From Deltaproteobacteria bacterium (GTDB taxonomy: Bacteria; Myxococcota; UBA727; VGSZ01): a stretch of DNA of 38,145 nucleotides. The DNA is taken from the NCBI GenBank assembly GCA_016874845.1, contig VGSZ01000017.1, positions 1 to 38,145 of the forward strand, written 5' to 3'. The notes below the pieces were generated by a model. The model saw nothing but the letters and a program-made list of their open reading frames with translations, was not told the origin of the DNA and did not search any database. A program made the position numbers and the translations under genes. Shown here piece after piece: positions 16,371 through 24,050 of this stretch (position 1 is its first letter; each line of letters starts with the position of its first letter).

Positions 16371-18485
16371 ATGGCTGCGCAAGAGAAGGTCGCGATCGAG
16401 GGTGCCCACGCCAACGCTGCGATCGAGCTGAAGTCCATCCACACCATCCGCACGCTGTCGATGGACGCGGTGCAGGCGGCGAACTCGGGCCACCCCGGCA
16501 CCGCCATGGCCCTCGCCCCCGTCGTGCACACGCTGTGGAACGAGACGCTGGCCTTCGACCCCGACGACCCGATCTGGCCCAACCGTGATCGCTTCGTGCT
16601 GTCCGTCGGCCACGCGTCGATGCTGCTGTATTCGATCCTGCACCTCACGGGCGTGAAGGCCGTGAACAGCAAGTACGAGCGTCTCGGCGACCTCGCCGTC
16701 CCGCTCGACGACATCAAGCGCTTCCGCCAGCTCGACTCGCGCTGCCCCGGGCACCCCGAGTACCGCTGGACCTCGGGCGTCGAGACCACCACCGGCCCGC
16801 TTGGGCAGGGCGTGGCGAACTCGGTGGGCATGGCCATCGCGAGCAAGTGGCAGGCGTCGTACTTCAATCGGCCCGGCTACGAGATGTTCAAATACAAGGT
16901 GTACGCGCTGTGCGGTGACGGCTGCATGCAGGAGGGCATCTCGCACGAAGCGGCGTCCCTGGCCGGGCACCTGAAGCTCGACAACCTCTGCTGGATCTAC
17001 GACAACAACAAGATCACGATCGAAGGTCACACCGACCTGGCGTTCTCCGAAGACGTCGCCACCCGCTTCGTGGCTTATGGCTGGAACGTCTTGCGGGTGG
17101 TCGACGCCAACGACCAGGCGATGCTGCGGCGTGCGTTCGCGACGTTCGGCAAGACGAAGGACCGGCCGACGTTGATCATCGTCGACAGCCGCATCGGCTA
17201 TGGCGCGCCGAACAAACAGGACACCCACGCCGCCCACGGCGAGCCGCTCGGCGAGGAAGAGATCAAGCTGACCAAGCGCTTCTACGGCTGGCCCGAAGAC
17301 GCGAAGTTCCTGATCCCCGACGACGTCGTGGCCCACTACAAGGCTGGCATCGGCGCCCGCGGCGGCGCGCTGCGGCGCGCGTGGTTCGACCTGTTCGCGA
17401 AGTATCAGGCCGAGCACGCGACGCTTGCCGATCATCTGGAGCGCATGCAGCGCCGCGCGCTGCCCGTCGATTGGGACAAGGACCTCGCCCCGTTCCCAGC
17501 CGACGCCAAGGGCATGGCTGGGCGCGACGCCAGCGGCAAGGTGCTGAATGCCATCGCCAGGCGCGTGCCGTGGTTGATGGGTGGCTCCGCGGATCTGGCG
17601 CCGTCGACGAAGACGCGTCTGACCTTCGAGGGCGCCGGCGACTTCCTCGCCGCCGACGGACACCACGGCAGCTACGCCGGCCGCAACTTCCACTTCGGCG
17701 TCCGCGAGCACGCGATGCACGCCATCGTGAACGGCCTGAGTCTGTCGAAGATCCGACCCTACGGCTCGCAGTTCCTCATCTTCTCCGACTACGCGCGCAC
17801 CGCGATCCGCCTGTCGGCGATCATGGAGATCCCGGCGGTCCACATCTTCACCCACGACTCCATCGGCGTCGGTGAAGACGGCCCCACCCACCAGCCCATC
17901 GAGCAGCTCTTTTCGCTGCGCTCGATCCCCGGGCTGCTCACCATCCGCCCTGCCGATGCCAACGAGGTCGTGGAGGCGTGGCGCGTGATCATGGGCCTGC
18001 GCCACGAGCCCGTCGCGTTGATCCTGACCCGGCAGGCGCTGCCTGTGCTGGATCGGACGAAGTACGCGTCGGCCGAGGGCGTGAAGAAGGGCGGCTACGT
18101 GCTGGCCGGCGCCGTCGACGAGACCCCCGACGTCATCCTGATCGCCACCGGCTCCGAGGTGTCGTTGTGCGTCGCCGCCCACGAAGAGCTTCTGAAGCAG
18201 GGAGTCAAGTCGCGCGTGGTGTCGCTGCCGTGCCTCGAGCTCTTCGAGCACCAGCCCGATGAGTACCGGCAGTCGGTCTTGCCCAGGGCGGTGAAGGCCC
18301 GCGTCGCCGTCGAGAAGGGCTCAGCCTTCGGCTGGGAGCGCTACGCCGGCGAAGGCGGCGCCATCCTCGCGATGCGCAGTTTCGGCGCCTCGGCGCCGCT
18401 GAAGGAGCTGCAGAAAAAGTTCGGCTTCACGCCCGAGAAGATCGTCGAGCTGGCGAAGGAGCAGCTGGCCCGCCACAAGGCGTGA
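16371..18485 (+). CDS. tkt: Transketolase
   Basis: Thiamine-diphosphate enzyme of the non-oxidative pentose phosphate pathway, moving two-carbon units between sugar phosphates. The 704-residue protein is close to the usual bacterial length of 660-700. Hallmarks are [12 protein letters not shown] near the N-terminus, [19 protein letters not shown], the ThDP/metal segment [13 protein letters not shown] followed by [11 protein letters not shown], and [16 protein letters not shown] in the second domain. ATG 16371 is chosen over earlier in-frame codons because GAGGT (16361-16365) precedes it by 5 nt and the protein aligns from there. The gene stands alone. It ends in a strong hairpin shared with the convergent minus-strand genes. 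Confidence 0.95.
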   Translation: MAAQEKVAIEGAHANAAIELKSIHTIRTLSMDAVQAANSGHPGTAMALAPVVHTLWNETLAFDPDDPIWPNRDRFVLSVGHASMLLYSILHLTGVKAVNSKYERLGDLAVPLDDIKRFRQLDSRCPGHPEYRWTSGVETTTGPLGQGVANSVGMAIASKWQASYFNRPGYEMFKYKVYALCGDGCMQEGISHEAASLAGHLKLDNLCWIYDNNKITIEGHTDLAFSEDVATRFVAYGWNVLRVVDANDQAMLRRAFATFGKTKDRPTLIIVDSRIGYGAPNKQDTHAAHGEPLGEEEIKLTKRFYGWPEDAKFLIPDDVVAHYKAGIGARGGALRRAWFDLFAKYQAEHATLADHLERMQRRALPVDWDKDLAPFPADAKGMAGRDASGKVLNAIARRVPWLMGGSADLAPSTKTRLTFEGAGDFLAADGHHGSYAGRNFHFGVREHAMHAIVNGLSLSKIRPYGSQFLIFSDYARTAIRLSAIMEIPAVHIFTHDSIGVGEDGPTHQPIEQLFSLRSIPGLLTIRPADANEVVEAWRVIMGLRHEPVALILTRQALPVLDRTKYASAEGVKKGGYVLAGAVDETPDVILIATGSEVSLCVAAHEELLKQGVKSRVVSLPCLELFEHQPDEYRQSVLPRAVKARVAVEKGSAFGWERYAGEGGAILAMRSFGASAPLKELQKKFGFTPEKIVELAKEQLARHKA

Positions 18486-18517
18486 CCAGCGGCGGCTGAC
18501 ATCGCTGACGTCCCCCA

Positions 18518-18544
18518 GCACGCCGTTCGTTCCAAACGGCGTGC
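18518..18544. terminator. Bidirectional hairpin between tkt and the ydcH/tsaB unit
   Basis: GCACGCCGTT and AACGGCGTGC form a perfect 10-bp stem with a 7-nt loop. It sits 32 nt after the tkt stop and 16 nt after the end of the minus-strand small gene. Its position between convergent genes supports termination in both directions, though no T run is present on either strand. Confidence 0.6.
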
Positions 18545-18560
18545 CGCGTGGCAAACGCCG

Positions 18561-18800
18561 TCACTCGAACGTCGAGTGCGACTCGAGAAGGGTCAGGTCC
18601 TTCTCGAGTGCGGCGATGGCGTCCTTCTTCTTCAGCTTCAAGCGCTGCAGCGTGCGCAGCTCGAGCTGCTCGCCGGGCGAGAGCCAGCGGCGCTGCTGGT
18701 ACTCGGCAACGCGCGCCTTCACCTCGGCGTGCTCGCGCAGGAGCACGTCGAGGCGATGGCGAAGCGAGGTCACATCGTCGGTCGCGCTGTTCGTCGTCAT
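18561..18800 (-). CDS. YdcH-like (DUF465-type) small coiled-coil protein
   Basis: A 79-residue charged, helical protein. LRHRLDVLLREHAEVKARV and a second segment ending LQRLKLKKKDAIAALE match the pattern of the short YdcH/DUF465 family, whose molecular role is unknown. The start ATG at 18800 overlaps the tsaB stop (ATGA), so it is translated by coupling from tsaB. It is too short and generic for certainty, but the conserved KLKKKDAI element and the operon position make a real gene likely. Confidence 0.72.
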   Translation of the reverse strand: MTTNSATDDVTSLRHRLDVLLREHAEVKARVAEYQQRRWLSPGEQLELRTLQRLKLKKKDAIAALEKDLTLLESHSTFE

Positions 18801-19519
18801 GGCGGTCCTTCGGCGGGGTCGGGCGGGCGATGGCGCGCCGGATCGACGGCAGGCAGCTTGGCGTCTGGCGGGCGCACGTAGCGCGGCACAAGGGCCGCGC
18901 GGGCGTCGGTGCGGTCGACCCGCCGCAGCGCGCGCACGAGCCCGAGCGCCGAGGGGCCGCTGCGCTCGACGACGACGACGTCGCCGGGGATCGCGAGCCC
19001 GGCGGTCCCGCCGAGGACGAAGGCGCAGCCGCCGGCGCTGTCGAGGACGTCGAAGGTGGCGTCGGCGACAGCGTGCTCGTCGTCGTGGACGACGATCCCG
19101 TGGTCGGCATGCGTGACCGTCGCGACGTAGCGCTCGCCGCGCCGGGCGTCGGCCACGACGAGCCCGCGGCCGCGGGGCAGGGGGACGGGCTCGGTCGGCG
19201 ACAGCGCCCACGCCGTCAGCGAGGGCACGCCGACCACCGGGCGGTCGACGGCGCGACCGAGGCCCTTGGCGTAGGCGAGCCCGGTGCGCACGCCGATGAA
19301 CGATCCCGGACCGGTGCCCACGCCGATGCCGGCGAGGGCGCCGACGTCGACGTCGGCGCGCGCAAGCACGTCGTCGACGGCAGCAGGCAACGCCTCGGCG
19401 TGGCGCCTGGTCTCGGCCAGCGTGACCGCAGCGAAGACCGCGGCGTCGTCGACCACGTCGGGGTCGACGACCGCCACGACCGCCGTGGGCGAAGACGTAT
19501 CGAGCACCACCCAAAGCAC
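18797..19519 (-). CDS. tsaB: tRNA threonylcarbamoyladenosine biosynthesis protein TsaB
   Basis: TsaB is a non-catalytic ASKHA-fold partner of TsaD in making the universal t6A37 modification of ANN-decoding tRNAs. The 240-residue protein has the N-terminal VVLDTSSP, then RHAEALPAAVDDVL and the diagnostic GIGVGTGPGSFIGVRTGLAYAKGL, GVPSLTAWAL and VVADARRGERYVA. Length is standard (220-240). The start is GTG at 19519. An extended -10 (TGTTAGCGT) ends 6 nt before it and there is no Shine-Dalgarno, so translation may be leaderless. Other t6A genes (tsaD, tsaE) are not in this window. It is followed by a ydcH-like gene through a 4-nt overlap. Confidence 0.92.
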   Translation of the reverse strand: MLWVVLDTSSPTAVVAVVDPDVVDDAAVFAAVTLAETRRHAEALPAAVDDVLARADVDVGALAGIGVGTGPGSFIGVRTGLAYAKGLGRAVDRPVVGVPSLTAWALSPTEPVPLPRGRGLVVADARRGERYVATVTHADHGIVVHDDEHAVADATFDVLDSAGGCAFVLGGTAGLAIPGDVVVVERSGPSALGLVRALRRVDRTDARAALVPRYVRPPDAKLPAVDPARHRPPDPAEGPP

Positions 19520-19525
19520 GACGCG

Positions 19526-19534
19526 ACGCTAACA
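19526..19534 (-). promoter_or_regulatory. Extended -10-like element of tsaB
   Basis: On the minus strand TGTTAGCGT carries the TGn extension and a TAnnnT hexamer, and ends 6 nt before the GTG start. This suggests transcription starting at or next to the start codon. No -35 is recognisable. Confidence 0.35.
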
Positions 19535-19538
19535 AGGG

Positions 19539-19556
19539 CCGGGCGCCAGCGCCCGG
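19539..19556 (-). terminator. 7-bp GC hairpin just upstream of tsaB
   Basis: CCGGGCG and CGCCCGG pair around CCAG, 19 nt before the tsaB start. With two further hairpins upstream it may insulate tsaB from recN transcription. No T run is present. Confidence 0.35.
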
Positions 19557-19699
19557 ATCCTGCCAGCGACGCCGGTCCCGCGGCGCCTGCCGCTGGCTGG
19601 CGGGCTGTCGAACGAAGCCCTCGCCCGCGTCCATCCGGCACCAGGGTGTGCGTGTGCACCGACGCAGGACGTCGTGCAGACCCAGCGATCCCTCTGGCA

Positions 19700-19741
19700 G
19701 GTCTGCTCCAGACCCGCCCGCCGTCGAGCGAAGCTCGACGG
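19700..19741 (-). terminator. Two consecutive hairpins downstream of recN
   Basis: CCGTCGAGC and GCTCGACGG (19721-19741) form a perfect 9-bp stem with a 3-nt loop. GGTCTG and CAGACC (19700-19714) form a 6-bp stem with a 3-nt loop. Both lie 60-105 nt after the recN stop on the minus strand, the expected place for transcript ends. No T run follows either. The remainder of the 285-base gap 19520-19804 shows no gene. Confidence 0.5.
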
Positions 19742-19804
19742 GGCCCCCCACCCGAGACGCAGCCCTCGGCGAACCCGGCCTACGGCCATGTTCACCGCAG
19801 GCTG

Positions 19805-21670
19805 CTAGGCCGACGACCGCTTGCGGGCCTTGCGCGCCGGCTCGACCGCCGCCGGCTCGACCGCCGCCGGCTCGACCGCCGCCGGCTCGACCGCCAGAGC
19901 AGGGGCCGGCGCCGTCGTCGCTGCCGCTCGGTCGCGCCGTCGCTGCTCGGCGGCGCGGGACAGCACGTCGCGGGCGTGCTCCAGGGTCGCGGCGGTGATC
20001 TCGCGCCCACCAAGCATGCGCGCCAGCTCGTCGACGCGCGCCTCCTCGATGACCGTGCGCACGCGCGAGACCGTGCGCCCACCGTCGACGCCCTTCTCGA
20101 TGACGAGGTGGGTCTCGCCGCGGCAGGCGATCTGCGGCAGGTGCGTGATCGCCAGCGCCTGCCGGTGCTGCCCGGCGATGGCCTCAAGCTTCTCGCCGAT
20201 GGCCTCGCCCACGGCGCCGCCGACGCCGGCGTCGACCTCGTCGAAGACGCTGACCGGCACCGGGTCGTGCTGCAGCAGCACGCGCTTGACCGCCAACAGC
20301 ACGCGCGACAGCTCGCCCCCCGACGCCACCTTCGCCAGCGGCTCGGGCGCCTCGCCGGCGTTCGCCGAGAACAACAGCTCGACCCGGTCGGACCCGGTGC
20401 GCGACAGCGGCGTGCCGTCGTCGTGGCACAAGCCCGTCACCGCCGACGGGCCGGGCGCTATCGTCAGGGGCTCGACGCGCACGGTGACCCGCGCGCTGGG
20501 CATGCCCAGGGCGGGCAGCTCGGCCTCGATCGCCGACGCCATTCCTGGCGCGGCTCCAGCCCGCCGTGCCGAGATCCGGCGCGCCAGGGCGGCGGCCTCG
20601 GCGACGACGACGCGCAGCCGGGCCTCGAGCGCGGCGACGCGCTCGCCCGCCTGCTCGAGCCCGGCGCGCTCTGCCGTCAGCGTCGCCTGCGCCCGCAGCA
20701 CCCCGGCCAGGTCGCCGCCGTGCTTCTTCATGACCCGCTTGAGCGCGTCGAGGCGATCTTCGACCGCCGCCAGCCGCCCCGGGTCATCCTCGACCTCGCC
20801 GCGTCGCCGCAGCGTGTGGGCGACGTCGCCGAGCACGGCGGCCGCCTCGTCGAGGGCGCCGGCGACGTCGGCGAGGCCCGGGTCGTCGCGGCTCGCGCGC
20901 TTGAGCGCCGCCTGCGCCTGCTGGACCTTCGTCAGCGCGTCGTCGTCGCCGTCGCACAACAGCGCGCGCGTCTCGGTCAGCGCGTCGCGCAGGCGACCGG
21001 CGTTCTGCAGGCGGCGTCGCTCGACTTCCAGACGCTCGTTCTCGTCGGGCTCGGGCGCGAGGGCCTCGATCTCGTCCAGATAGAACCGGATGACGTCGAG
21101 GCGCCGCTCCTTTTCGGCCTCCTTCTGGCGCAGCTCGGCGAGCTCGGTCTGCACTGCCGCAGCCGCCGCGTAGACCTGCGCCATCGCCGTGACGTCGGCG
21201 TCGAGGCCGGCGAGGCCGTCGAGCAGCGGCAGGGCCGCGTCCCGGCGCAGCAGCTGCTGGTGCGCGTGCTGGCCGGTGAAGTCGACGAGGGGCTCGGCCA
21301 CCGCGCGCAGCTGGGCGACGGTGCACAGCGCGCCGTTCACCTGCTGCTTGTGGCGACCCTCGCGCGACACGACCCGCCGCAACAGCAGCGCGCCGTCCTC
21401 GAGCGGCGGCAACCCCTGCTCGGCGAGCACCGCGTCGACGCGGCCGGCGTTCTCGCCGCCGAGCTGCCACTGGCCTTCGACCACCGCCTCGGCGGCGCCG
21501 GTGCGGACGACGTCGGCGGACGCCCGCTGCCCGAGCAGCAGCAGCAGCGCCTCGACCAGGATCGACTTGCCGGCGCCGGTCTCGCCGGTCAGCACGGTCA
21601 GGCCGGGGCCCAGGGCCAGCTCGACGGACTCGATCAACGCGACGTTCTTGACGGTCAGGTGGGAAAGCAT
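19805..21670 (-). CDS. recN: DNA repair protein RecN
   Basis: RecN is an SMC-like ATPase that acts early at double-strand breaks in recombinational repair. The 621-residue protein opens with LTVKNVALIESVELALGPGL and Walker A GETGAGKS (about 29-36). Long charged helices (about 155-370) form the coiled coil, and the protein closes with ASGGELSRVLLAVK (ABC signature), SVFDEVDAGVGG (Walker B) and AITHLPQIA. All ATPase motifs are present. The tail (about 590-621) is an added PAAVE repeat with a basic end, encoded by a 15-nt tandem repeat. Upstream, an SOS-box-like palindrome sits 22-38 nt before the ATG, matching the usual LexA control of recN. Hairpins follow the gene. Confidence 0.95.
   Translation of the reverse strand: MLSHLTVKNVALIESVELALGPGLTVLTGETGAGKSILVEALLLLLGQRASADVVRTGAAEAVVEGQWQLGGENAGRVDAVLAEQGLPPLEDGALLLRRVVSREGRHKQQVNGALCTVAQLRAVAEPLVDFTGQHAHQQLLRRDAALPLLDGLAGLDADVTAMAQVYAAAAAVQTELAELRQKEAEKERRLDVIRFYLDEIEALAPEPDENERLEVERRRLQNAGRLRDALTETRALLCDGDDDALTKVQQAQAALKRASRDDPGLADVAGALDEAAAVLGDVAHTLRRRGEVEDDPGRLAAVEDRLDALKRVMKKHGGDLAGVLRAQATLTAERAGLEQAGERVAALEARLRVVVAEAAALARRISARRAGAAPGMASAIEAELPALGMPSARVTVRVEPLTIAPGPSAVTGLCHDDGTPLSRTGSDRVELLFSANAGEAPEPLAKVASGGELSRVLLAVKRVLLQHDPVPVSVFDEVDAGVGGAVGEAIGEKLEAIAGQHRQALAITHLPQIACRGETHLVIEKGVDGGRTVSRVRTVIEEARVDELARMLGGREITAATLEHARDVLSRAAEQRRRDRAAATTAPAPALAVEPAAVEPAAVEPAAVEPARKARKRSSA
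19839..19895 (-). repeat. 15-nt tandem repeat in the recN 3' end
   Basis: About 3.8 copies of a 15-nt unit (plus strand GGCTCGACCGCCGCC) encode PAAVE repeats in the RecN C-terminal tail. Copies are identical except for the last. The period is a multiple of three, so copy-number change keeps the frame. Confidence 0.9.
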
Positions 21671-21691
21671 GGCGCGCAGAATGCCCTCACC

Positions 21692-21708
21692 CTGTACATC
21701 CGTTCAAC
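21692..21708 (-). promoter_or_regulatory. Putative LexA (SOS) box of recN
   Basis: CTGTACATCCGTTCAAC fits CTRHAMRYBYGTTCAGS, the Myxococcus xanthus LexA motif as I recall it, at 16 of 17 positions. It lies 22-38 nt upstream of the recN start. A similar site precedes imuA at 27666. The core is an imperfect CTGAAC-N4-GTTCAG palindrome. A LexA gene is not in this window. Confidence 0.6.
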
Positions 21709-21953
21709 CCCGCGTTTTGTGCAGCCGCGGGGTCTCTGGCGCATCCGCTTCACGCGGCCAGCCTTATTGACAAAATAACTACATAGCAAGTTCACTCGAA
21801 AAAGATCCTCGCTGTCCGGTTTGCAGTCGATTTGTCCAGATCCGGGCAAGATCCAACCTAGACAAACCGCAATGACGTGGCTAAAGGTCAAGGACGAGAC
21901 TAGGACAACCGTCCTTGTTGACCGAACAAGCTGGACAGCGAACGGAGCGACCC
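21709..21953. other. AT-richer divergent promoter region between recN and the ECF sigma gene
   Basis: This stretch, especially 21764-21880, is clearly less GC-rich than its surroundings. TTGACA at 21767-21772 is a perfect -35 on the plus strand but lacks a good -10. An inverted repeat, CAAGGACG/CGTCCTTG (21889-21917, 13-nt loop, extendable with a bulge), lies 37-65 nt before the sigma start. TGTCC/GGACA words recur (21811, 21834, 21902, 21932), and TTTGTCCAGA is seen both here (21833) and inside the sigma gene near 22118. This may be a regulator site. Confidence 0.4.
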
Positions 21954-22589
21954 ATGGGCAAGCAGCAGACGCTCGACAACTTCGAGACCGCGGCTCTGCA
22001 GGCTGGCGAACGCGACGCAATCGCCAAACTCTTCTGCGACAACCGCCACAAGCTCCTTGGCCTCGCCCTGCGGCTGATGGGGTCGGCCAGTGAAGCCGAG
22101 GATGTTGTCCAAGATGCGTTTGTCCAGACTTTGCGTCATCACCACCAGTTTCAGGGCAACGCGCGGCCGTCGACCTGGCTGTACCGGGTGACGTTCAACG
22201 CGGCGCTCATGCGCCTGCGCACGCGGCGCCGCAAGGGCGCGCTCAGCCTGGACGCCCTGCCGCCCGAGGTGGCCGAGACCGCCGTGCACCACGCCCGCGA
22301 CGTCGATGGCATGTCCTGCGACCCCGAGGCGTTGTGCCTGCGCCGCGCCGCCGACGCCGACGTCATCCGGGCGCTTGCGCGCCTGAAGCCCGTCGACCAG
22401 CGGCTGGTCCAGCTGCGCTACGGCGAGGGGCTGTCCACCGAGGACGTCGGCACCCAGATCGGCATGTCGACGTCGGCCGTGAAGACCCGCCTGCACCGTG
22501 CTCGCATGGCGCTGAAGGGCGTCGTCGACGCCCCGTGCGGCCCGGGTCGTCTCGGTGCGGCGGACGAGCGCGCGTCCTGCGCCGCCTGA
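21954..22589 (+). CDS. ECF-family RNA polymerase sigma factor
   Basis: A 211-residue alternative sigma factor of the extracytoplasmic-function type. Region 2 (about 20-90) includes the core-binding stretch SEAEDVVQDAFVQT and the DNA-melting segment ending STWLYRVTFNAALMRLR. Region 4 (about 135-190) has LKPVDQRLVQLRYGEGLSTE and the helix-turn-helix QIGMSTSAVKTRLHRAR. Regions 1 and 3 are absent, as expected. ATG 21954 is chosen because GGAG at 21944-21947 precedes it by 6 nt. The short Cys-containing tail carries no anti-sigma domain. The next gene is not an anti-sigma factor, so how the protein is held inactive is unclear. Target promoters cannot be told from sequence. Confidence 0.92.
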   Translation: MGKQQTLDNFETAALQAGERDAIAKLFCDNRHKLLGLALRLMGSASEAEDVVQDAFVQTLRHHHQFQGNARPSTWLYRVTFNAALMRLRTRRRKGALSLDALPPEVAETAVHHARDVDGMSCDPEALCLRRAADADVIRALARLKPVDQRLVQLRYGEGLSTEDVGTQIGMSTSAVKTRLHRARMALKGVVDAPCGPGRLGAADERASCAA

Positions 22590-22609
22590 GCGGGGTCACC
22601 GAGAAGCCC

Positions 22610-24022
22610 GTGCCCAGCTTCGAGCGCGCCGTCGACCTTGACTGCTCCGTCGAGGAGGCGTTCGCCTACCACGCGGCGCGGCGCGCGTTTGCTCGCCTGA
22701 CGCCGTTCTGGGACGACACCGTCGTCGTCGAGCCCCTGCCGGGCCTCGTCGAGGGGGCCCGCGCGGTCCTCGCCGTGGGCGTCGGGCCGGCGCGCCTGCG
22801 CTGGGTCGCGCGCCACGAGGACGTCTGCGACGGATGCGACGGCAGCGTCGCGGGCTTCGTCGACGTCGCCGAGGGCGGCCCGTTCTCTTCGTGGCGTCAC
22901 GAGCACCGCATCGAGCCGCTCTCTCCGACGGCCGGCCGGGCGCGTTGCCGGCTGGTGGATCGGATCGCGTGGTCGGGGCCGCTCGGCGGCATCGGCGACG
23001 CCGTAGGGGGCGGCTTCGTCGACGCCAAGCTCGACCGGATGTTCCGCTTCCGCCACGACACGATGCAGAAAGACATGGCGCTGCGGCGCGCGTTGCCGGC
23101 GCACGGTCGGCTGCGCGTCGGCGTCACCGGGGCCTCGGGGTTGATCGGCGCCGAGGTCGTCGCGCTGCTCGACGTGCTCGGCCACGACGTCGTGCGCTTC
23201 GTGCGCCGACCGTCGTGTGCCGCCGACGAGCTGTCGTGGGAGCCGGCCACCGGCGCCGTGGATCCGCGGGCGAGCGGGCTCGACGCCGTCGTCCACCTCG
23301 CTGGCGAGAACATCGCCGACGGCCGGCTCGATGATCACAAGCGCGCGCGGCTGCGCGACCAGCGCGTCGGCGGCACGGCGCGCCTGCTCGGGGCGCTCGC
23401 GCAGCTGCCTCGCCCGCCGCGCGTCGTCGTCAGCGCCGCGGCCGTCGGCTTCTATGGCGACCGCGGCGACGAGGTGCTCGACGAGGACAGCCCGCGCGGG
23501 CAGGGGTTCCTCGCCCAGCTGTGCGCCGACTGGGAGTGGGCGGCACTCGGCGCGGCGTCATCGACGACGACGTCGTCGGCGCCGTGGCGGGCGGTGGCCC
23601 TGCGGCTGGGCGTCGTGCTGTCGCCGCGGGGCGGGGCGCTGCAGAAGGCCTTGCCGGCCTTCCTCGCCGGCGTCGGCGGTCCGTTCGGCGACGGGCGCGC
23701 GTGGATGCCGCTGCTGTCCGTCGACGACGCTGCGGCCATCGTGCTGCGGGTGCTCGTCGACGACCGGCTGTCGGGCGTCGTCGCCGCCACGGGTCCGTCG
23801 CCAGCGCGCAACCGCGAGTTCGCCGCGGCGCTCGGGCGCGTCCTGCGTCGACCGGCGGTCCTGCCCGTGCCGCGGTTCGCGCTGCGGACCGTGCTCGGCG
23901 CCGTAGCCGACCACGTGCTCGAGTCGAACCGGGTCGAGCCGCGTCGCTTGCGGTCGGTGGGCCACGCGTTCCGCCACGCCGACGTCGAAAGCGCGCTGCG
24001 TCACGTGCTCGGGCGGCGGTGA
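22610..24022 (+). CDS. SRPBCC domain fused to TIGR01777-type NAD-dependent epimerase
   Basis: Two modules in 470 residues. Residues about 1-155 form a polyketide-cyclase/ligand-binding SRPBCC fold (FERAVDLDCSVEEAFAYHA, RFRHDTMQKDM). Residues about 163-470 are a YfcH/TIGR01777 short-chain dehydrogenase-like protein with VGVTGASGLIGAEVV (NAD(P)-binding), HLAGENIADGRL, SAAAVGFYGDRG and the C-terminal DUF1731 stretch ESNRVEPRRLRSVGHAFRH. The substrate of this family is unknown; the fusion suggests the SRPBCC pocket feeds it a hydrophobic ligand. GTG 22610 is the likely start (GAGAAG close by). The frame is open further upstream over the sigma gene without matching sequence. It begins 20 nt after the sigma factor stop, so the two are probably one operon. 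Confidence 0.85.
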   Translation: MPSFERAVDLDCSVEEAFAYHAARRAFARLTPFWDDTVVVEPLPGLVEGARAVLAVGVGPARLRWVARHEDVCDGCDGSVAGFVDVAEGGPFSSWRHEHRIEPLSPTAGRARCRLVDRIAWSGPLGGIGDAVGGGFVDAKLDRMFRFRHDTMQKDMALRRALPAHGRLRVGVTGASGLIGAEVVALLDVLGHDVVRFVRRPSCAADELSWEPATGAVDPRASGLDAVVHLAGENIADGRLDDHKRARLRDQRVGGTARLLGALAQLPRPPRVVVSAAAVGFYGDRGDEVLDEDSPRGQGFLAQLCADWEWAALGAASSTTTSSAPWRAVALRLGVVLSPRGGALQKALPAFLAGVGGPFGDGRAWMPLLSVDDAAAIVLRVLVDDRLSGVVAATGPSPARNREFAAALGRVLRRPAVLPVPRFALRTVLGAVADHVLESNRVEPRRLRSVGHAFRHADVESALRHVLGRR

Positions 24023-24050
24023 CGTCGTCGAGGGCCGCGGGTGCGGCTGA

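Noticed and set aside
19529-19795. An 88-codon minus-strand open frame between recN and tsaB
   Set aside because: No ribosome site or family motifs, and the region is occupied by three hairpins.
18548-21778. A 1076-codon open frame on the plus strand opposite tsaB and recN
   Set aside because: Composition is typical of an antisense shadow, and recN and tsaB on the other strand have all family motifs.
21767-21790. TTGACA plus a -10 for the ECF sigma gene
   Set aside because: The nearest TAnnnA hexamer is only 7 nt away; at 16-18 nt there is no acceptable -10.
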